A DNA stretch of 64,000 nt. Origin: Asterias rubens. Taxonomy: Eukaryota > Echinodermata > Asteroidea > Forcipulatida > Asteriidae. This document shows, in pieces, positions 23,083-32,300 of this stretch. Position 1 is the first letter of the stretch. Every line of letters starts with the position of its first letter. The notes below the pieces were generated by a model. That model saw only the letters and a program-made list of their open reading frames with translations, was not told the origin of the DNA and did no database searches. The stretch covers positions 24,039,055 through 24,103,054 of the forward strand of contig NC_047063.1 in NCBI RefSeq assembly GCF_902459465.1, written 5' to 3'. The position numbers and the translations under genes were made by a program.

Positions 23083-23692
23083 GATCATGGGGGGGGGAAG
23101 AGAGGAGCTCCGTAAGTGACTTGCCAAGTCGTCTTCTTTTCATGGAATGAGTCGACTTTTTGATCATTTATCGCGCCAAGATGACTGACTGAAACTAAGA
23201 CGTCTACGAGTTTCGGATTGACACTCCATGGTCATTTGATACACATGCACGCTATCCTCTGGGAAAACATCGTTCTGTATAAATTGACACAATGAATTGG
23301 CTGTAAAAATAGATACTAGCTTGCTAATTCCATATATGAACGGGACTTTATTATTAAGTAGTGTAGCCACGCGGGGGGGGGGGGCACGTTTCCATCACTT
23401 AATGTGTCAGGTGCAGCCCCTCAAGTACACACCAAATACATAATTTTTATTATTTTTTTGCCTAAATATGGCATGGGTAAACAACACTATACACCCTTAC
23501 TGTTCCGATGGTGGTGACCACTATTGTTTATACACATTCGATCTTGCATTCACATCACTCTAAAGCATCATGAAAAGGTGAAGGGATGCACGTTCCGTTT
23601 GTGCATTATGTTTGGATACACACCAAGCGATTATAATTGTTTTTGACAATTTACAACCAGTCTTTAGGACATGGAGGAATGGTTAAACTGGG
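23083..23692. other. Intergenic with G runs
   Basis: G runs occur near 23090 and 23372. At 23606-23660 there is a weak fragment of family A ('gatacacaccaagcgattat'). Confidence 0.35.
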
Positions 23693-23816
23693 ACTAGTCA
23701 TAAGTTAAGACTAGTCATAAGTTAAGACTATAGTTCTAAGTTAAGACTAGTTCTAAGTTAGGACTAATCCTAAGTAAAGCCTAGTTCTAAGTTAAGACTA
23801 GTCCCAAGTTCTGTGT
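23693..23816 (+). repeat. Short tandem repeat (taagttaagactagt)n
   Basis: Six or seven imperfect units of 'ctaagttaagactagtt' follow each other in direct orientation. The unit is similar to the arm motif of MITE family D, so it could be an expanded arm of that family. Confidence 0.75.
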
Positions 23817-24100
23817 GAAAGCAACCCACACTGCCTTTAAGTTCGGGTTGCATCAGAACATCAGCTCCATGATCAGAACATGTTGATGCAAAAACATGAA
23901 TGCCGCTCCTCATCCCCATCCCTTTCAACTATTCCGCCGGTCTGAAATAAACATTCAGACCACACCAGTGGAATTCATCTTAATGGTTAACCATCGCATC
24001 GGGAACCTATTCCGTCCAACCGTAGAGATGATCCATCCAGGGGTTCCTGGATGGTTGGTTGCAGGGAAGCGTGCAAGGCGAAAGATGCATGGTGGAGGAC

Positions 24101-24268
24101 GGGGAACATGTAGACTTGATTCAAGTCCCGTTCTCGTGCTAGAGTTCCTTATATGTAGTTATCGTGGTCCATGTTGGGATTTTGGAGGAGTTTTCTGATG
24201 CTAGGCGGTTGGATTGAAAGTAAAAGGACTCTCACGGCTTGGGACTGGAGTCAAGTCTAGGGAACATG
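24101..24268. repeat. MITE family L, copy 1
   Basis: Ends 'acatgtagacttgattcaag' and 'ggagtcaagtctagggaaca' are inverted. A second copy is at 27454-27643. Confidence 0.65.
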
Positions 24269-24361
24269 TGGAGACGTTTGCTGCTCAAACATCTCCACCA
24301 TTTTTTTCCACCGGGCTCAGCTGTTCGGAGCCTCAGCTCTTGCACCTTAATGACACTCTTG

Positions 24362-24717
24362 TTAAAGGGTCTGGGTACTTTTTGTAGGACACGAACACAA
24401 TGTCCACAGATTTAAATTGAACTTAAATACACAGTTTGAATATAACTATGGTAGAAAGCTTCCCTTAAAATTTGAATTGCTGGGGTGCTGTAGGTTTTTT
24501 GAGAAATTATTTTACGAAACGTATTTACCGGTATAACTATTATCGTGACACCGTTTGACTCATTTCTCAAAAACTATACAGCACATCAGCAAGTAATATT
24601 TTAAGGTAAGCTTTCTTATATCATCAATGTTCATTTTTAAACTGTGTAAACTGTAACTTTAAAGTCAATCTGTGGAAATTGTGTTTTTTGTTACAAAAAG
24701 TTCCAAAATCCTGTTCA
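24362..24717. repeat. MITE family B, copy 2
   Basis: Starts TTAAAGGGTCTGGGTACTTT. The inner arms 'ggtgctgtaggttttttgag' and 'ctcaaaaactatacagcac' are inverted as in copy 1. The right terminal TTAA is lost. Confidence 0.75.
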
Positions 24718-24867
24718 AATACACAACTTTCTTCTCTTCAGTCAGCTCGTTTAATTTTAAAGATATGTGTCGATGGTATACATTGGCGATATTCTACCTG
24801 TAAGAAACCGTGGGAGATATACTATTGCTATCATCATAAGCATATCGGTCACCTTTAACAATTTGTA

Positions 24868-26560
24868 TTGGATTGATGTTGGTGGCCGTGGTTAGGTGTC
24901 GGTTGGTTCAGGGTTAGTGATGGTGTAAGAGTTGGGCTTAGGGTTCGTTAGAGTTATGCTTTGGATGGCTTGATGTTGGTGGTCCGGGGTTAGGCGTCGG
25001 TTGGTTTGGGGTTAGTGATGGTGTTAGAGTTTGGCTTAGGGTTCGTTAGAGTTAAGCTTTGGATGGCTTGATGTTGGTGGCCGTGGTTAGGCGTCGGTTG
25101 GTTTGGGGTTTAGAGATGGTTTTAGAGTTGGGTTAGGGTTCGTGAGACTTATGCTTTGGATGGTTTGATGTTGGTGGCCGGGGTTAGGCGTCGGATAGTT
25201 TGGGGTTAGAGATGGTTTTAGAGTTGGGTTAGGGTTCGTGAGACTTATGCTTTGGATGGTTTGATGTTGGTGGCCGGGGTTAGGTGTCGGTTGGTTAAGG
25301 GTTACTGATGGTGTTAGAGTTTGGCTTAGGGTTCGTGAGAGTTATGCTTTGGATGGTTTGATGTTGGTGGTCCGGGGTTAGGCGTCGGTTGGTTCAGGGT
25401 TTAGTGATGTTGTTAGAGTTGGGCTTAGGGTTCGTTAGAGTTATGCTTTGGATGGTTTGATGTTGGTGGTCCGGGTTAGGAGTCGGTTAGTTTTGGGTTT
25501 AGAGATGGTTTAAGAGTTGGGTTAGGGTTCGTGAGAGTTATGCTTTGGATGGTTTGATGTTGGTGGTCCGGGTTAGGAGTCGGTTAGTTTTGGGTTTAGA
25601 GATGGTTTAAGAGTTGGGTTAGGGTTCGTGAGACTTATGCTTTGGATGGTTTGATGTTGGTGGCCGGGGTTAGGTGTCGGTTGGTTAAGGGTTGCTGATG
25701 GTGTTAGAGTTTGGCTTAGGGTTCGTGAGAGTTATGCTTTGGATGGTTTGATGTTGGTGGTCCGGGGTTAGGCGTCGGTTGGTTTGGGGTTAGTGATGGT
25801 GTTAGAGTTTGGCTTAGGGTTCGTTAGAGTTATGCTTTGGATGGTTTGATGTTGGTGGTCCGGGTTAGGAGTCGGTTAGTTTGGGGTTTAGTCGATGGTT
25901 TTAGTGTTGGGTTAGGGTTCGTGAGACTTATGCTTTGGATGGTTTGATGTTGGTGGTCCGGGGTTAGGCGTCGGTTGGTTTGGGGTTTAGAGATGGTTTT
26001 AGAGTTGGGTTAGGGTTCGTGAGAGTTATGCTTTGGATGGTTTGATGTTGGTGGCCGGGGTTAGGTGTCGGTTGGTTCAGGGTTAGTGATGGTGTAAGAG
26101 TTGGGCTTAGGGTTCGTTAGAGTTATGCTTTGGATGGTTTGATGTTAAGGGTCCGGGGTTAGGCGTCGGTTGGTTAAGGGTTAGTGATGGTGATAGAGTT
26201 GGGCTTGGGCTAGGGTTCGTAAGAGTTATGCTTTGGATGGTTTGATATTGGTGGTCCGTGGTTAGGCGTCGGATAGTTTGGGGTTTAGTCGCCGGTTTTG
26301 AGTTGGGCTTAGGGTTCGTGAGAGTTATGCTTTGGATGGTTCGATATTGGTGATTCGGGGTTAGGAGTCGGTTAGTTTGGGGTTTAGTCGATGGTTTTAG
26401 AGCGTGGCTTAGGGTTCGATAGAGTTGTGCTTTGGATGGTTTGATGTTGGTGGTCCGGGGTTAGGCGTCGGTTAGTTTGGGGTTTAGTTATAGTTGGTTT
26501 TAGAGTTGGGATTAGGGTTCGTTATGAGGCTTTTGATGGTTTTGGGTAAAGTGGTGGTAT
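24868..26560 (+). repeat. 98-bp tandem satellite, about 17 units
   Basis: A head-to-tail array of about 1.7 kb. The unit is near 98 bp; its landmark 'gctttggatggtttgatgtt' recurs about every 98 bp from 24959 to 26430. Each unit contains GGGGTTAGG and TTAGGGTTCG, so TTAGGG-like hexamers occur in every unit. Units differ by scattered substitutions and one-base indels. The array decays into unrelated sequence after about 26560. There is no coding potential. Confidence 0.9.
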
Positions 26561-27453
26561 GTTAGACCTTTGGTTAGTGTGGTCAATGTGAGGTTTCGAT
26601 TGGTTTAAGGTTAAATCGGTGTTTTGGTTTTGGCTATAAGGGTTGTCAGGCTGGTGATTTGGTTGGTAGGGTTAGTGATATCGTAAGAGGTAGACCTAGG
26701 TGGGTTAAGAGTTTGTGGTGTTGTTTTTGTTTTTGTTTTACATAGGCTCAGGGTCGCCGGGTTAAGTGTAAGAGTTTAGGCATAGGCTGGCCAGTGCCAG
26801 GCTTTGGGTAGTTTAGGGTGAGTAGTGGTGTTAGAGCTACGGAAGCAGGGAATTCTGTGCTAACGGCAAGCGTATTTGACGGGTTAGCGGCGAATTTTGG
26901 CTTATGCGCGTGCGTACTGTACGTTTTATTAGGCATTCTACGCTAATACAAGGCTAGCGCAGAAATTCGGCGCTTGCACGTAGGCCCTATGCGGGGAATC
27001 GAATCGTGACCATAAGCGTAATTCGGCGGTAAGCAAAGCCATGAAATTGGGCCCTGTTAACCCGTAAGCAAACTTGTGTGCTTACTGTAGCAGAAAAATG
27101 TATACACGTAATTCACCATGATTTATCAAGTAAACGGAACACTGATTTCTAGGCGCATGCATGTATTACTACGTACCGCGGGTGAGCCAGCATTTACCCT
27201 AACGGTAAACATCTTTATGAAATAGAAATTCTTCTAAGGGACGCTCCGTAAGCACAAAACGGCTGCTTAACATGTTTTATGAAATTGGCCCCTGGTCATC
27301 ATCACGCTCTCTAGTCACGACCACTTTGCGACTTGCAGATTATTCGCTTCAACTCCTCGGGGGAAATACCGCGTGAATAGCCCCGCAACAAGAATTCAAA
27401 TAAAGCCCCTTATTATTGTGTTATTATACTGTCGTATAAGCGCATCACACACT
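26561..27453. other. Satellite edge and family E relics
   Basis: After the satellite, GGTTAG-rich sequence fades by about 26850. At 27040-27295 'atgaaattgggccc' and 'tatgaaattggcccc' occur with 'cttactgtagcagaaa', which look like decayed MITE E copies in tandem. No exon was recognised. Confidence 0.4.
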
Positions 27454-27643
27454 GGGGGTAACCCTAGACTTGACTCAAGTCCCATCCCGTGAGAGTCCTT
27501 TTATTATCAGTCCCATCGCCTGACGTCAGAAACTCTCCGACCTGTGCCGCCATTCTCGGGCTACATTTTGACGGCGGATATTGCTTATAATATAGGGACC
27601 TCTCGCACGAGAACGGGACTTGAATCAAGTCTAGCGTAACCCT
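27454..27643. repeat. MITE family L, copy 2
   Basis: Ends 'gggtaaccctagacttgact' and 'tcaagtctagcgtaaccctt' are inverted, with a longer inverted stretch 'aagtcccatcccgtgagagt' versus 'ctctcgcacgagaacgggac'. Non-coding. Confidence 0.75.
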
Positions 27644-27814
27644 TGAGATTGTGATGGGCAGCGAGTTGGGGGCTGTAGCTCAGGAATATCTAAGTGTTTC
27701 TGACTTGTAGGTTATATTTACTTTTTATAAATATGCCAAAATGCTACTTCATTCAAGTTCAATAAGAAATTAGTTTGAGGCCTTTGTTTTCTTTCCTTTT
27801 CTACCTTTTTCATT

Positions 27815-28212
27815 TTATAGACACTGGACACTATTGGTCATTGTCAAAGACTAGTTTTCACAGTTGGTGGTTCTCAAAATATGCATAAAATAACAAACCT
27901 GTGAAAATTTGAGTTCAATCAGGCGTCGAAGTTGCGAGATATTAATGAAAGAAAAAACACCCTTGGCGAACCATGGTCACACAAAGTTGTGTGCTTTTAA
28001 TAGACGCTTGATTTCGAGACCTCAAATTCTAAATCTGAGGTCTCGAAATCAAATTCGTGGAAAATTACTTCTTTCTCGAAAACTAAGTCACTTCAGAGGG
28101 AGCCGTTTCTCACAATGTTTTATACTATCAACCTCTCCCCATTACTCGTTACCAAGTAAGGTTTTATGCTAATAATTATTTTGAGTAATTACCAATAGTG
28201 TCCACTGCCTTA
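27815..28212. repeat. MITE family A, full copy
   Basis: Contains the complete central hairpin 'gagacctcaaattctaaatc' followed by 'tgaggtctcgaaatcaaatt'. Ends are 'acactggacactattggtca' and 'accaatagtgtccactgcct'. Confidence 0.85.
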
Positions 28213-29384
28213 AGGGGCACCTTTCCTTCGATGATGAGAAAGAATCGTTAATCAGACCCTCTCATTGGCTATAAATTAAGCAAGCAGACACTATCGACCT
28301 CTTTTGACGAACCGATGTTCCTATTACAACGTAATCGCAGCGTGGGGATGAACACAAACGGAATCGATCATATGTGGAGATGATCACCATCAATATAAAC
28401 ATGGATCGACTTGAAGACATCTTATAATAGATGTTAAATTTGAAGACATCTTGCAGGAAAGAGACCCTCTGAATATCGTTTTCGATCGATCGCAGCGCGC
28501 GAATGTCTGTATTGATCTGTGCTATCCTTTACCCATTAGCGACACTTTTTTTTGAAGCCGAGTAATTTGTTCATCAAATGAGATCACCTGAGGTCGTGCA
28601 GGATATAGTGTCGGTGGTTCTTGTATTATTAGAGAGTTTTCGTTTTCGACGACGGATGGGTCGGCAAACGTTGTCGTTTTCAGCACAACGCAGATTCGTC
28701 CCAGGTACCTACCAGTGTCGTAGAAACTGAGGGACGACCGTCCTCAAAGCAGACGCATGCGCAGATGACGCTAAGTTACCGTTAAGCAAGAGACTGATAC
28801 TTAAGAAGGGGTAGGATGTTTGGTGTCTCATAATCCAAGATGGCTATCATACACATAGGTTTAGTTCGGGTGATGTGTTATTGGGTCCTCATCAGGAACA
28901 CGTAGGATCAATGTTCATGTATCTTCAAACCGAAAGATAACAAAATATAAATCCCCGCAGTCTCACCATCACTCGCATGACGCAGTCGTCATATTGGTGC
29001 CTTCGGTCACCCCAAATGATCCTTCCACCACACACCTCTTCATCACAATTACCAACATGGCGAATATAATAGTCTGACACGGACCCCACCCATAAAACTT
29101 AATTTTTGCAAATCTATGGTGTTCAACAAGTCAAAAGTCGTAAAGTGTCAGCGCCATAAAGTTGGACAGCGCCATATACTACCAACATGATATAGGCCTA
29201 GCGCCATTTTGTACAGTGTTGTTCTCGACTGATCCCTGCTGAAAGTTGGTGTGGGTGTTCTTTCATTCACTCATTCATTTTTCCCGAGTGGATTGTTGTC
29301 GGGTCGCGTTCTCATCGTGCAAATAGCGCAACTCTAGCCAAGTCATAGTGTTATTATATATAAGTCATAGTGTTATTATATATA
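28213..29384. other. Intergenic, left flank of the retroelement
   Basis: No exon or known repeat was identified. The stretch 'agtcatagtgttattatata' occurs twice in a row near 29342-29381, immediately before the retroelement. Confidence 0.4.
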
Positions 29385-29398
29385 ATATATATTAATAA

Positions 29399-30577
29399 AT
29401 GGCACCCTCATATGCTAACCTATTCATGTCTCAGTTGGAGGACAGACTCCTGTCCTCCGCCCCCAACCGACCACTAGTTTGGTGGAGATTTATTGATGAT
29501 ATTTTCTCCATCTGGTGTGGTGACCAAGACAGCTTGGATGAGTTTATTGCCCATATCAACTCATTTCACCCCACCATAAAGTTCACTACCGAACAATCTC
29601 TCACCAGTGTGAACTTTCTAGATGTGACAATAACCAAGTCTCCTAATGGCCTTGTCACAGATGTTTACAGTAAACCCACCGACACCCACCAGTACCTTCT
29701 CTCCAATAGCTGTCACCCTAGTCACTGTAAGAAGGCAATTGCTTACAGTCAGGCCTTACGTATCAGGCGTATCTGTTCCACAGATACCCTGTACAAGAGG
29801 CGCTCATCAGAGCTAAGGAAACACCTTGTATCTAGGGGACACAGCGAACGTAGGGTCCAACTTGCTATCAACAGGGCTCTCAACGTACCTCGTCATACTC
29901 TGTTGACTAACACGGGAGCTAAAAAACCTCCTACCAATAGAGTTGCTTTGGTCACCACCTTCCACCCCAAACTACCCAAACTTCCCTCAATTCTCAATAA
30001 TAACATGCCTATACTTCACTCCTCCAGCAGGTTACACTCAGCAATCACTGAGGTTCCCATGGTTGCATTCCGCCGCCCTAAGAACCTTGGTGACATACTA
30101 GTCAGGGCCAAACTTCCCCCAGGTACAGTCCAAACACAACCCCCGACAGATATACTGGGCTGTCACAAATGTACCCGTTCCAAATGCAAAACGTGTCTGC
30201 ACATTAAGCCCTCACTTAAGGTGAAGAGTCATACCACTGGCTCTTCATACAACATCAAGACCGACTCTGAATGCAGCACGTCTAATGTAGTCTATGTCAT
30301 ATCATGTAAGAGATGTGGGCTACAATATGTGGGAGAGACTAAGACCAAACTTAGTCTTCGCTTTGCGAATCATGTCTCTTCCATAAAGACTAAGAAACCG
30401 TACCCAGTCTCTATCCACTTCAACAGCCCCAATCATAGTGTCATTGATGTTGAACTTCTGGTGATTGAAGCTTGCAATGGTGATGACACACACCGCAAGA
30501 ATAGAGAATCACACTGGATTCACCAACTCAAGACAGTAAAACCCTTTGGACTTAACATAAACACTGGTGTTAAATAA
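29399..30577 (+). pseudogene. 5'-truncated Penelope RT/endonuclease ORF
   Basis: A 392-residue open frame identical to the C-terminal 392 residues of the intact 908-residue protein downstream. It keeps the FIDD catalytic motif of the palm, the cysteine cluster and the GIY-YIG endonuclease, but lacks RT motifs 1 to A and most of motif B. It is not expected to be an active reverse transcriptase. The methionine at 29399 is an internal one and not a native start. Confidence 0.85.
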
Positions 30578-30707
30578 CTTCTCATTACCCTCCACTTCAC
30601 TTCTGCCTAAGAACTCATATGTTGTATATATTCTGTACATAAAGTATAAATTAACCTAGTTTAAAGTTGTTTTTATAAATTCATCACTGTAACTATCTGA
30701 TGTAAGT

Positions 30708-30756
<49 letters not shown>

Positions 30757-31123
30757 CCACAGGTCCCTCATACCTATTTTTAAAATCATCATACCTTTGA
30801 TCTTGCTATTCTTATTAATTGACCATTGTTAGTTGCATCATGATGCAACTTGCTCTCTAATCCTACCCTTTCATGTCTCCCTCCATTGTTGTCGAACAAT
30901 ACATTTACCACTTTTATGGTCCAGTAACCCTTCCTTTCATTCTAAACATCCTTTGTCCTCGCCACTTCACTCCTATTGGTTCATAGCCCCCAATATTGTT
31001 TCTGAAATAGGAACTTTGATTGGCTGTTATTTTCCCGCTTCTTTCTGGATCCTTTCCTTAATCCCTTTCCCCCTCTCTTTTTCTATAAATGGATATGTAT
31101 TTGTTTGTACTTGTCTTATGCCT

Positions 31124-31150
31124 CTGAAGAAGGTCCGGATTGGATCGAAA
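31124..31150 (+). ncRNA. Hammerhead-like core in left pseudo-LTR
   Basis: CTGAAGA (31124-31130) fits the hammerhead CUGANGA box and GAAA (31147-31150) fits the second box. Between them GGTCC and GGATC can pair (one G-U) around a five-base loop. Against it: one extra A sits before the stem, and the sequence after GAAA offers only a two-pair stem III without a clear UH cleavage site. Hammerhead ribozymes are described in Penelope-like elements. This one may be a degenerate form. The same sequence occurs at 35575-35601. Confidence 0.35.
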
Positions 31151-31469
31151 GCTAAGGCCATCTACCCTATTCATTATATATATTCCCGGTCACCAGGATT
31201 TTCCTGTCTGCAACTCAACGGTTTCAACAGACCCTCCACAAGTCGTAGTAAGAAACTTTTATTTCTCTGTTGTTGTATCCCTTCGGGGTGATCCCCTTGA
31301 ATTGCTTGTATTTTGTTTTTAATTGTCATAACCATATCCTTTTCATCTTTTCCCACTTCCCACCTGTTCTTCTCAGAACACTTTTAACATTTTTCCTTCC
31401 TCTACAGATTATAAATAAATCATTATTTTTCGCCCTATAGGATTGTAAATACAACTAAATAATTTTGTT

Positions 31470-32257
31470 GGCAGGTTTTTAACCTATTTGTTTTATAGGA
31501 TTGTGTTTAACCCGCTTTTTTTCACAGGCTTGCGTTAACGTTTTCCTTTTCAGATTTTTTGTTAACCTTTTCCTTTCCAGATTTGTACATAACGTATATT
31601 TTTCTGCATGTTTTATAACCCTTTCTTTGACAGGACTATATTTACCGCTATTTTTTCACAGGTTTATATTAACATTTTCCCTTTCAGGTTTGTACATAAC
31701 TTTTCCTTTTCAGATTTTGTACATAACTTGATTTTTCAACAAGTTTGTGTTAACCCATTTTTTCTTTTCAGATTTGTACATAACGTACATATTTTTCTGC
31801 AGGTTTTATAACCCTTTCTTTTACAGGACTATATTTACCGCTATTTTTTTCACAGGTTTATATTAACGTTTTCCCTTTCAGGTTTGTACATAACTTTTCT
31901 TTTCAGATTTGTACATAACGTATATATTATTTTTCTGCAGGTTTTATAACCCTTTCTTTTCCAGGACTATATTTACCGCTATTTTTTTCACAGGTTTATA
32001 TTAACGTTTTCCCTTTCAGGTTTGTACATAACTTTTCCTTTTCAGATTTTGTACTTACTTTGCTTTTTCAACAAGTTTGTGTTAACCCATTTTTTCTTTT
32101 CAGGTTTGTACATAATTTATTTCTTGCAGGTTTAACCCGTTCTTTTACAGGGTCTTGTTAACCCCATTTATTCGCAGGTAATTTTACTTTTATCTTTCAC
32201 GTCTGTTAATTAATAATCAATTTTGTACAGGATTTATAACCCGTTCTCTCCACAGGA
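31470..32257 (+). repeat. Tandem array of 3' splice acceptor-like motifs
   Basis: About 26 copies of a pyrimidine run ending in CAG, CCAG or TAG, nearly always followed by G or A (for example 'ccctttcttttacagg', 'ctattttttcacagg', 'cttttccttttcaga'). Most are preceded by 'tgtacataac', 'tttataac' or 'gtgttaacc', which resemble branch points. A higher-order unit of about 140 bp repeats roughly three times between 31586 and 32060. The last motif ends at 32255, about 45 bases before the start codon, and an in-frame stop follows it directly at 32259. Confidence 0.8.
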
Positions 32258-32300
32258 ATGATTTAAGATATTTCCCCTTGACTGTATTCCCCCATCTATT

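Larger units (their letters stand above)
29397..31184 (+). mobile_element. Penelope-like element, truncated upstream copy
   Basis: This 1.79-kb segment is a 5'-truncated copy of the element that follows it directly. It starts inside the reverse transcriptase (the equivalent of residue M517) and runs to the element's 3' end. It appears identical to 33847-35635 except for one T fewer in a 39-base T run. Penelope-like elements typically carry such partial upstream copies, which serve as pseudo-LTRs, so this is probably the left pseudo-LTR of a single insertion. Confidence 0.88.

Noticed and set aside
30833..31291. 152-residue open frame after the truncated Penelope ORF, and its twin at 35284-35637
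   Set aside because: It lies in the non-coding pseudo-LTR. It has no recognisable domain and extends across the junction only by chance.
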